Source: Aliidiomarina haloalkalitolerans (GTDB taxonomy: Bacteria > Pseudomonadota > Gammaproteobacteria > Enterobacterales > Alteromonadaceae). Taken from it: DNA of 64,000 nt. Under the pieces are notes generated by a model, which was not told the origin of the DNA, did no database searches, and saw only the letters and a list, made by a program, of their open reading frames with translations. The stretch is from NCBI RefSeq assembly GCF_003987315.1, contig NZ_PIPI01000008.1, positions 82,993 to 146,992 on the forward strand. Reading direction: 5' to 3'. Below are positions 57,683 to 64,000 of this stretch, in pieces. Positions within the stretch are counted from its first letter, which is position 1. Each line of letters begins with the position of its first letter. The translations under genes and the position numbers were made by a program.

Positions 57683-59178
57683 ACGCCTGGCTACCAGTTG
57701 CCGTGTTAGGCACGTCGCTGATCGCGTCGCTAATTATTTTCCTCGTGCCCGACGCCAAACAGCGCTTGCGCAGCACCCTTAACATCACCGCAGCCCTCGT
57801 AAAAATTGGCTTAGTGGCGTGGATGGTGTTCGGCATTTATCAACAAGAGCTGTTCGAAACCCGCTTCACACTGGTCCCCGGCATCGATTTCGTCCTCCGC
57901 GCCGACTCGCTCTCCATGCTCTTCGCCGGCCTCAGCTCGGTACTCTGGCTGTTCACCACGATTTACGCCATCGGCTACCTCGAAGGCTCACCGCACCGCA
58001 GCCGTTTCTTCGGTTTTTTCAGCTTGTGTGTCGCCAGCACCATGGGCATATCCCTCGCCGGGAACCTCTTTACCTTCTTGATTTTCTTCGAGATGTTAAC
58101 GCTCTCAACCTACCCACTCGTGGTTCATCGCGGCACGCAAGCTTCGCTCACCGCCGGTCGCACCTATTTGCGTTACACCCTCGGCGGTGGCGCCATGCTG
58201 CTCCTCGGTGTGGTACTTTTATATAGCTACGCTGGCCCGCAAGTCGGCGAATTCGCTGAAACCGGCACCTTACGTGCCGCCACCAGCCTCGATCCTCGCA
58301 CTCTGGCTGCGATCTTCGTCGTTCTCATCATCGGCGTCGGGGTCAAAGCCGCTTTTGTGCCGTTTCATGGATGGCTACCGGTCGCCATGGTCGCGCCCGC
58401 GCCAGTGTCTGCATTGCTGCACGCCGTTGCCGTTGTCAAAGCCGGGGCATTCGGCATTATTCGCATTGTTTACAACGTCTATGGCATTGAATTTTCAGCA
58501 CAAATAGGCGTACTTTTACCACTCGGAATTCTCGCCGCAATCACCATTATTTGGGGCTCCATGCAAGCGCTGCGGCAAATGGAACTGAAAAAACGACTTG
58601 CATATTCGACCGTCAGCCAAGTCTCCTACATCGCCCTCGGCGTCGCCTTGTTCGGCCCCATCGGCTCCATCGGTGGTCTCGTGCACCTACTGCATCAGGG
58701 CATCATGAAGGTCACCTTATTCTTTGCCGCCGGTAACTATGCAGAAACGTTAGGCATTCATCGAATCGACGAACTCGACGGGGTCGGCAAACGCATGCCC
58801 GGCACCAGCCTCGCCTTTACCATCGGCGCGCTCGGCATGATAGGCCTACCGCCGACCGCAGGTTTCATCAGCAAATGGTACCTCGGCATCGGCGCCCTCG
58901 AAGCCGGCATGGCCTGGGCGCTAGGCGTATTGGTGCTCAGTAGCGCCCTCAACGCAGCCTATTTTTTACCGATTCTTTATCGCCTCTGGTTCAAACCCGT
59001 GCGCGGCGCGTGGCCAGACGAGCAAATCCCAGCCGCCCGCTTCGAAACCGACCCATGGCTGCTATTCCCAACACTCGCCACCATGGCGTTTACCATCGCC
59101 GCCGGCCTCCTCGCGTCGCACCCGTGGAGCCCACTCACCTGGGCCACACTCATCTCCGTCCGGGAGTACCTGCCATGA
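57679..59178 (+). CDS. Second proton-conducting antiporter-like subunit (NuoL/M family)
   Basis: The 499-residue protein starts at the ATG at 57679, overlapping the previous stop. It retains the helix-5 Glu (FLIFFEMLTLSTYPLVV) and helix-7 Lys (IIGVGVKAAFVPFHGWLPVAMVAPAPVSA) and the LKKRLAYSTVSQVSYI and HQGIMKVTLFFAAG segments. It probably substitutes for the antiporter part of MrpA or is a second D subunit. A five-unit repeat array follows its stop. Confidence 0.9.
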   Translation: MNAWLPVAVLGTSLIASLIIFLVPDAKQRLRSTLNITAALVKIGLVAWMVFGIYQQELFETRFTLVPGIDFVLRADSLSMLFAGLSSVLWLFTTIYAIGYLEGSPHRSRFFGFFSLCVASTMGISLAGNLFTFLIFFEMLTLSTYPLVVHRGTQASLTAGRTYLRYTLGGGAMLLLGVVLLYSYAGPQVGEFAETGTLRAATSLDPRTLAAIFVVLIIGVGVKAAFVPFHGWLPVAMVAPAPVSALLHAVAVVKAGAFGIIRIVYNVYGIEFSAQIGVLLPLGILAAITIIWGSMQALRQMELKKRLAYSTVSQVSYIALGVALFGPIGSIGGLVHLLHQGIMKVTLFFAAGNYAETLGIHRIDELDGVGKRMPGTSLAFTIGALGMIGLPPTAGFISKWYLGIGALEAGMAWALGVLVLSSALNAAYFLPILYRLWFKPVRGAWPDEQIPAARFETDPWLLFPTLATMAFTIAAGLLASHPWSPLTWATLISVREYLP

Positions 59179-59295
59179 TTAGGGACCGTAGCTGGAATCG
59201 CATTGCGGACCGTAGCTGGAATCGCATTGCGGACCGGGGCTGGAATGCCATTGCGGACCGTAGCTGGAATGCCATTGCGAACCGGGGCTGGAATG
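59176..59295. repeat. Five-unit repeat array inside the Mrp operon
   Basis: Five forward copies with GCATTGC linkers mix GTAG- and G-forms. The array begins at the stop of the second D-like gene and ends at GGAATG, running directly into GAGGAGG, the ribosome site of the next gene. Confidence 0.95.
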
Positions 59296-59305
59296 AGGAG
59301 GCTTC

Positions 59306-60601
59306 ATGCTGCTAACGATATTCTTCGCGTTTTTAGGGGCTTGCACGGTCACTGAGCAGAACGCTCGGCGTCGCTTGTGGTTGCTTATCGCGGCGCCAAT
59401 TCCGATCGGCATTATCACGCTCATGAGCATGATCTCGGAACTCATACCCAGCAGCGCTCTCCATATCGAATCGGCCAGCATCTTTCTCGGCCTCGATTGG
59501 TCGCTCAAACCACAGCTAGCGCCGCTACTCTTAATGACCGCAGCGCTATGGAGTTTCGCCGGGATTTTTGCCGCACGAGATTTTTCTCCGGCCGCAAAAA
59601 CAAAAGCCAAACCTCACGCAGCACGCTTCCTCCGCTGCTGGCTGCTCACGCTCACCGGCAACCTCGGCTTACTCGTCGCCAACGACATCGCCTCGTTTTA
59701 CTTGTTTTTCGCGCTCATGACCTTTGCTGCCTATGGCCTCGTCATCCACGACGAAACGCCTTCCGCTCTCAAAGCCGGCAAGGTGTACATTATTATGGCC
59801 GTCATCGGCGAAGCATTTTTACTCGCGGGACTTATTTCCGCAGCAGCAAGCGTAGGCAGCGAACATACGCCACTGCTGCAAGAATTACCGCAAGGCATCG
59901 TCAGTAGCGACCATGGCCTCAGCATCGCAACCGCACTCTTTATCGGCTTCGGCGTCAAAGCTGGCCTCGCCGGCGTGCACTGGTGGCTGCCACTTGCCCA
60001 CCCCGTCGCGCCCACTCCGGCCAGCGCCGTCTTAAGTGGCGCCATGATCAAGGCCGGACTCGTCGGCTGGCTGCTCACGCTACCCATCGGCAATCTCAGC
60101 GAGCCCCAGGCAAATATCGCCCCGCTCGCCAGCGCCGCAATCCTACTCGGACTCATCGGAGCTTGGGGTGCAGGCGTGGTTGGCGTCTTCAGCGGCAAAG
60201 CGAAAACCGTACTCGCCTACTCCAGCATCAGCCAAATGGGCATGCTCACACTGATGCTCGGCGTCGCCCTACGCTATCCCGATAGCGCCGCCCTCGTGCT
60301 CGCCGCCATGGTCATTTTCGCCAGCCATCACGGCGTCAATAAAGGCTTGCTGTTTCTTGGGGTTGCATGGCGCAAAGCTGCATCTGGCGTAGGATTAACC
60401 GTCGTCGCCGTGGTGCTCACCGTCGCCGCGTTAAACCTCATCGGCGTGCCATGGTCGAGCGGTGCCTACGCCAAAGACCTATTCAAAGCCGTCCTCGCCG
60501 ACCTGCCAGTAGGCATCCTCTACGCTGCCTTCAGCTACGGCGCACTCGCAACCACTGCACTCATGCTCCGCTACGCTTATTTGCTGTGGCAAAAACGTTG
60601 A
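59306..60601 (+). CDS. Third antiporter-like subunit, lacking the helix-5 glutamate
   Basis: The 431-residue protein is shorter than its two paralogues. The helix-7 lysine is present (GFGVKAGLAGVHWWLPLAHPVAPTPASA) and so is KTVLAYSSISQMGMLTLML. The helix-5 position that normally has Glu reads FYLFFALMTFAAYG, with Ala. It may have lost independent proton pumping and serve a structural or coupling role. A GAGGAGG ribosome site precedes it, next to a repeat array. Confidence 0.85.
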   Translation: MLLTIFFAFLGACTVTEQNARRRLWLLIAAPIPIGIITLMSMISELIPSSALHIESASIFLGLDWSLKPQLAPLLLMTAALWSFAGIFAARDFSPAAKTKAKPHAARFLRCWLLTLTGNLGLLVANDIASFYLFFALMTFAAYGLVIHDETPSALKAGKVYIIMAVIGEAFLLAGLISAAASVGSEHTPLLQELPQGIVSSDHGLSIATALFIGFGVKAGLAGVHWWLPLAHPVAPTPASAVLSGAMIKAGLVGWLLTLPIGNLSEPQANIAPLASAAILLGLIGAWGAGVVGVFSGKAKTVLAYSSISQMGMLTLMLGVALRYPDSAALVLAAMVIFASHHGVNKGLLFLGVAWRKAASGVGLTVVAVVLTVAALNLIGVPWSSGAYAKDLFKAVLADLPVGILYAAFSYGALATTALMLRYAYLLWQKR

Positions 60602-60680
60602 TTTTTTCTGCAATGCAGCAAATATTCACGGCTTTTTCTTGATTCCTCGCGCCGAATTCCCTAACATAGCGCGGCTTGCA
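60602..60680. other. Intergenic region before tRNA-Ser
   Basis: A short gap with no recognisable gene. It ends the Mrp operon and probably carries the tRNA promoter. Confidence 0.4.
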
Positions 60681-60771
60681 GGATAGGTGGCCGAGCGGCT
60701 GAAGGCGCACGCCTGGAAAGTGTGTATACGGTAACCCCGTATCGAGGGTTCGAATCCCTCCCTATCCGCCA
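60681..60771 (+). tRNA. tRNA-Ser (anticodon GGA)
   Basis: Acceptor stem GGATAGG/CCTATCC with discriminator G and encoded CCA, D-arm GGCCGAGCGGCTGAAGGC, anticodon loop CTGGAAA (anticodon GGA), a long class II variable arm (ATACGGTAACCCCGTAT) and T-loop GGTTCGAATCC. The 91-nt class II shape fits serine. It marks a sharp change from the repeat-rich backbone to AT-rich accessory genes. Confidence 0.97.
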
Positions 60772-60936
60772 TATAATAAGCCGTAGCCTTTATTTATAAG
60801 GGCTACGGCAAATCCAACCAAAGAAAAAACCGCCAAGCAAACCGTCAAATCGTCCTCACTTTATAGATAACGTTTAATTTGCCATTCCTTTTTTAAAGTT
60901 GTAGGTTGTTCTCAAACAGCGATTCAAGGAGGATAT
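60772..60936. other. Intergenic region after tRNA-Ser
   Basis: AT-rich with a short AGCCGTAGCCTT...AAGGGCTACGGC hairpin just after the tRNA, which probably ends its transcript. No gene is seen. Confidence 0.5.
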
Positions 60937-61647
60937 ATGGCCTTAATTAATTGCCATGAATGTAACCATCAAGTAAGTAAGTCAGCAAAAAAGTGTCCTA
61001 ACTGCGGAGCCCCTGTTAAAAAGAAAACTTCAGTTTTTTCATGGCTAGGATGGACTGTACTTCTTCTATTTCTTATTAATATATTTGCGGATACGCAAGC
61101 CCCATCATCATCTAGATCTTCTGACTCTTCACCGAACCAAACATCAACAGCATCAGAACCTGTAGCCTCATCTCAGCCTCCTTCTAACTTTAGAGTAACA
61201 AGGTCTGAGGATGCAATGACAGGTGATGTTTCGGTCTTTGCTATATCAACTAAGACAAAGCCACTTCGTGCTATGTCGTTTCCTTATCATAGTACAGAAG
61301 CTTGGCTTGGTTTTGGATGTACATCCGATAGCGAATGGATATTTTTGGGATTCTCAAGCACCCCTAACCTAAATCGTACTGAGCTACTAGATGGGTTTAA
61401 TCGTATTAAAACTAGAGCCAGATTTAACGAAAGTGTTGTAGATGTAGTCTTGACCCAGAGGTGGGGATCTTCGTTTCTGCATTTTTCAGAGCCAAAACGA
61501 ATCACACCGAGAATAATTCAGAGCAACACGTTCCTTATTGAACTTAATTGGCATAGACAAGATAACGTTCATTTCGAGATTAATCTCACAGGCTCTGCTG
61601 CTGCAATAGAACAAGCTCGCACTCAGTGCGGTAGCATCGCTAAGTGA
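60937..61647 (+). CDS. Zinc-ribbon membrane protein of unknown function
   Basis: The 236-residue protein has an N-terminal zinc ribbon (CHECNHQVSKSAKKCPNCGAP), one membrane helix at about residues 35-52 (FSWLGWTVLLLFLINIFA), a Ser/Thr/Pro-rich linker and an extracytoplasmic domain. That domain (SEDAMTGDVSVFAIS, WLGFGCTSDSEWIFLGFSS) resembles VasI-like or island-type domains. A strong AAGGAGG precedes the ATG. It is AT-rich and starts the accessory segment. I do not recognise a specific function. Confidence 0.7.
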   Translation: MALINCHECNHQVSKSAKKCPNCGAPVKKKTSVFSWLGWTVLLLFLINIFADTQAPSSSRSSDSSPNQTSTASEPVASSQPPSNFRVTRSEDAMTGDVSVFAISTKTKPLRAMSFPYHSTEAWLGFGCTSDSEWIFLGFSSTPNLNRTELLDGFNRIKTRARFNESVVDVVLTQRWGSSFLHFSEPKRITPRIIQSNTFLIELNWHRQDNVHFEINLTGSAAAIEQARTQCGSIAK

Positions 61648-61978
61648 ATTAATTTGCGAGCACTTTATGAACGACTCAACAATCCAATCAAACCGTTAGA
61701 GATGCCTCATCGATGTTGGTCTTACTGGCAAGAGCTCTAGATTGTCAGAAAAATCGGGGGGTATCCTGACTTATTCAATTTTCGAGTATCGTGTGGGGGG
61801 GGATTCCCTTAGTGTGTTCACTCCAACTAAACATACTACCATCGTCCCTTGATCTAGAAATTTTGAAAACCCGAAAGTTGAATCAGGTCAAATCATTAAA
61901 TAATATAAAAGCTCCATAGAGGAGCTTTTATACCTAGGCTTTTGAGTGTTATTGGCTCAGATGTTTTTCATTTGAATA
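61648..61978. other. Non-coding stretch with poly-G tracts and a terminator
   Basis: No gene is seen. Two G-runs lie near 61757 and 61795, and a bidirectional terminator lies at 61907-61930 between the convergent flanking genes. Confidence 0.5.
61907..61930. terminator. Bidirectional intrinsic terminator
   Basis: AAAAGCTCC-ATAGA-GGAGCTTTT is a symmetric hairpin with A-tract and T-tract on opposite sides, so it can act in both directions between the convergent genes. Confidence 0.85.
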
Positions 61979-62302
61979 CTAGCCATTGCAAGCACAGCCT
62001 CGACCTTTGTGGCACGTCTTATTCCTTGCAATACAACTATCACCGCAAGCTTTACCCTTCGTACATACTTTACAACAACGTGGACTTTGAAGACCTGTAA
62101 AGCCATTATCTACCTGAAAAAGCTCTGCGATTCCTCCAACCTTTACTTCAATATCTGACTTTTCTATAGCATCACCACACGCCTCCAGCGCTTCGGCAAC
62201 AACTTGGACTGTCTGATGAGTGCTCTCAACTGATTGCTCAGCTTGAGACTGAACCAAAAAAAGCGGTAGTAAAATAGTAACCAACAGTAGTAATCTTTTC
62301 AT
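61979..62302 (-). CDS. Exported small cysteine-rich protein
   Basis: The 107-residue protein has a signal peptide (MKRLLLLVTILLPLFLVQSQA) and a C-terminal cysteine module, PRCCKVCTKGKACGDSCIA followed by TCHKGRGCACNG, with nine cysteines in about 30 residues. Similar C-termini (CxxCxxGKACGDSCI) occur in hypothetical proteins of many proteobacteria. The module may bind metal or form disulfides in the periplasm. Function is unknown. Confidence 0.75.
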   Translation of the reverse strand: MKRLLLLVTILLPLFLVQSQAEQSVESTHQTVQVVAEALEACGDAIEKSDIEVKVGGIAELFQVDNGFTGLQSPRCCKVCTKGKACGDSCIARNKTCHKGRGCACNG

Positions 62303-62322
62303 ATCTAATCCTTAAGTTTTCG

Positions 62323-62341
62323 GTAACAAACGTTTCGTTAC
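62323..62341. promoter_or_regulatory. Inverted repeat between divergent genes, possible operator
   Basis: GTAAC and GTTAC flank a 9-nt centre (AAACGTTTC). It lies between the cysteine-rich protein and the small HTH gene and could be the operator of that HTH protein. This is only a positional inference. Confidence 0.35.
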
Positions 62342-62417
62342 AAAAGGCGCTTCGCTACTACTGAAACTTGTAATCAAGCTGACTATATATTAACCAACGA
62401 ATTGAGGGAAGAAGAAC

Positions 62418-62696
62418 ATGGATGCTAATGAGATCAAGCAAAAGATAACAGAAATGGGGTTCAGTCTTACAATGATTGCCGAGACATTAGGTAAATCTCC
62501 GAGTTTGGTTTCTAAGGTAGTTAATGGTAGATCTAAATCTCTTTTAATAGCAGCTGCTATAGCAAAGATTTTAGGTAGGCAGATCGATGAAATATTTCCG
62601 AACCAGTACAACACTGGTTTCGGCCGTAACTACAGATACTCAAGTACCTATATGGCTAAGCAGGAAGAGCTCAGACGGCTTGTAAGGCAAGATTAA
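62418..62696 (+). CDS. Small HTH DNA-binding protein (Ner/Cro-like)
   Basis: The 92-residue protein has a helix-turn-helix in FSLTMIAETLGKSPSLVSKVVNGRSKS, like phage Ner or Cro-type repressors, with a basic C-terminus. It is divergent from the cysteine-rich gene and typical of mobile or phage-derived segments. It probably controls neighbouring genes. Ribosome site: GAAGAAGAAC. Confidence 0.72.
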   Translation: MDANEIKQKITEMGFSLTMIAETLGKSPSLVSKVVNGRSKSLLIAAAIAKILGRQIDEIFPNQYNTGFGRNYRYSSTYMAKQEELRRLVRQD

Positions 62697-62879
62697 GTAT
62701 AACATGATGGATTATAGAGTTGAGGTCATAACAAGCCATACAGATCCAAAAAGTTAACTTTAGTATTTAGGTCAAAGTTAAAAGTTCAATCCTCGAGAGT
62801 CCAAGCCAGTATGATGGCTCAAGGCTTTGTTAGGGTTTCTGGTTTGACTGGATAGCATTTAGGTTAGGGAGGATTTACA

Positions 62880-63737
62880 TTGCCAACCAACAACATAGAG
62901 AAGCACCTCAAGCAAACAGGTTTATTCTGGCTCATAACGCTTACTGGATTAGTAGCAGTTTTAGCAGTTGGTGTTGCATTGTATTACTTCGCTTATGAGG
63001 GGCATGACCAAAACTGGGTGCTGAGTAATGAACCTAAAGATTATCTTGATTTTGGAGTTTTTATTGGGGCTTTAATAACTCCATTAGTAGCTGTAGTTTC
63101 ACTGGTGATTTTCTGGAAAACCTTGCGTCTACAGATGGTAGAGCTTGTAAAAAGCGCTAAGAGTCTCGAACAAACAGCTAAAGCTAACCAAAGTATCGTA
63201 AGCCAAAATGAGAGGTTATTTCAGTTACGTGCCCTCCATGAAAAGTTGACTAAAGACTTCAAACGACTAGATGAGTTAGAGAAGTATGAAATGCTAAAGC
63301 GTGGTGAAGGTGGCGAGCTTGACTTAGATAGATACGGTCAATACCAGTCGAAGCTTGCTTCAGAAGTGTTAGAGCAAAGAGACTTAGAGTATCTGAATCA
63401 AGTAAATAAGAATCAGAAGTCTCTAGATGAGCTAAATGGATTTGCTAATTTGCTACTGATGATCGGAACTGATTTTCTGCATTACCTTAGCTTGGGAGGT
63501 AAGGTGCATCATTTTCTTGAAGAAGGCAATAAACTCAATAACCTTACTTACAGTGTCTCTAGGGTATTTCCTAATGTAGAGGAAATACTTGAAGATGCCA
63601 CGCTTCGGTCTAGGCTCCATTCAATTTTGGTAATCAATGAGCATTTAGACCAAGAACTTGATAAAAACGACGGCTTTCTAACTTCAATGGTTCTTAAATA
63701 TAAAACTGACACCGATGACCAACCACGATATCTCTGA
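62880..63737 (+). CDS. Two-helix membrane protein with coiled coil, unknown function
   Basis: The 285-residue protein starts at TTG (62880) after GGGAGGATTTACA. It has two N-terminal membrane helices (about residues 14-36 and 52-77) followed by a cytoplasmic helical region with coiled-coil character (LVKSAKSLEQTAKANQSIVSQNERLFQLRAL). The layout recalls putative phage abortive-infection membrane proteins, but the resemblance is weak. It is AT-rich and lies between an HTH gene and an IS element. Confidence 0.6.
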   Translation: MPTNNIEKHLKQTGLFWLITLTGLVAVLAVGVALYYFAYEGHDQNWVLSNEPKDYLDFGVFIGALITPLVAVVSLVIFWKTLRLQMVELVKSAKSLEQTAKANQSIVSQNERLFQLRALHEKLTKDFKRLDELEKYEMLKRGEGGELDLDRYGQYQSKLASEVLEQRDLEYLNQVNKNQKSLDELNGFANLLLMIGTDFLHYLSLGGKVHHFLEEGNKLNNLTYSVSRVFPNVEEILEDATLRSRLHSILVINEHLDQELDKNDGFLTSMVLKYKTDTDDQPRYL

Positions 63738-63876
63738 GTCGTGAGCGAAGCGAACAGCGAAGAGCCAGTGTCGTGGGTGGGAGTCGGTAAAACTAAAATC
63801 AGACCAACCCTAATAAACTCAATTTTTCCCTAAGAGTAGATAAGCTTAGATCTTCAGAGTATTTAAACTCTACAAG
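63738..63876. other. Intergenic region before the insertion sequence
   Basis: No gene is seen. It includes a GAAGCGAACAGCGAAGAG stretch and ends at the probable IS66 left end. Confidence 0.4.
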
Positions 63877-64000
63877 GTAAGCGTAACGTCAACCACACCT
63901 ATTCAGCCATAGTTTGAAACCATAGGCTACCACCAGGTTTATCTTAAAAGGTGATAGCACTATGAGTCGAGTACATCGAACCCGCGAGCAATGGCGTGAG
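63877..64000 (+). mobile_element. Left end of an IS66-family insertion sequence (partial)
   Basis: GTAAGCG at 63877 is the conserved terminal heptamer of IS66 elements. The first gene starts 85 bp inside, as usual for this family. The element runs off the window, so the right end and the 8-bp target duplication (left copy would be TCTACAAG) cannot be checked. Confidence 0.65.
63962..64000 (+). CDS. IS66 TnpA-like protein, N-terminal fragment cut by window end
   Basis: Thirteen codons are visible (MSRVHRTREQWRE), resembling the start of IS66 accessory protein TnpA with its R-T-x-E-Q-W helix. The gene continues beyond the window. The call depends mainly on the IS end upstream. Confidence 0.5.
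   Translation, partial: MSRVHRTREQWRE

Noticed and set aside
60681..64000. Integrated element bounded by a duplicated tRNA-Ser 3' end
   Set aside because: No second copy of the CCTCCCTATCCGCCA end was found before the window edge and no integrase gene is visible, so boundaries cannot be set.

Overview
The window is a piece of a Gram-negative gammaproteobacterial chromosome. Marine, sodium-dependent, peptide-using Alteromonadales such as the Idiomarinaceae fit best, but this is an inference from gene content: a Wza/Wzb/Wzc capsule system, an Mrp-type Na+/H+ antiporter, a TonB receptor with peptidases, gltBD and asnA/asnC. No rRNA or species marker is present.

Layout. (1) 115-20899, all on the minus strand: a surface-polysaccharide (capsule/EPS) operon. 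It reads from a small unknown gene through wza, wzb, wzc, wzx and wzy, then glycosyltransferases, UDP-ManNAcA synthesis (wecB, wecC), a probable UDP-QuiNAc branch and an initiating sugar-phosphate transferase. An RfaH-type ops element lies in the leader at 21076-21087. (2) 21.8-25.8 kb: a beta-CASP RNA nuclease, a lone phosphoribosyltransferase, a candidate structured RNA with its own promoter and terminator, and an M20 peptidase. (3) 25.8-32.0 kb: an M14 lipoprotein peptidase, a TonB receptor, an anti-sigma (FecR-like) and an ECF sigma factor. (4) 32.2-36.3 kb: a Fur-controlled ferric ABC transporter, fbpABC. (5) 36.4-43.1 kb: small metabolic and transport genes and a REP-associated tyrosine transposase (RAYT). 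(6) 43.4-52.2 kb: GAPDH, gltBD, and divergent asnC/asnA. (7) 52.3-60.6 kb: Fur-linked bfd, two complementary bacterioferritin subunits and an eight-gene Mrp antiporter operon. (8) 60.7-64.0 kb: tRNA-Ser(GGA) followed by AT-rich accessory genes and the left end of an IS66-like element.

The outstanding feature is a dispersed short repeat. Its core is GGACCGGGGCTGGAATG or GGACCGTAGCTGGAATG, with about 75 copies by eye count in about 22 loci between 21.5 and 59.3 kb. Copies occur singly, as head-to-head pairs forming near-perfect hairpins, or as tandem arrays with a 24-bp period. Because 24 bp is eight codons and most units are open in nearly all frames, copies sit inside or at the ends of real proteins: two places in gltB, a metallo-phosphodiesterase, the C-termini of mnhE, mnhF and mnhB, and the last codons of gltD and the beta-CASP nuclease. 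They are absent from the capsule locus and from the island after the tRNA. This marks those segments as different in history from the repeat-laden backbone.

Functionally, the backbone genes suggest an amino-acid and peptide-consuming cell: the peptidases and TonB receptor supply peptides, GltBD and AsnA handle nitrogen, and Fbp, Bfd and Bfr handle iron. Mrp and the other cation transporters manage sodium and pH. All calls were made by reading the sequence without database searches.
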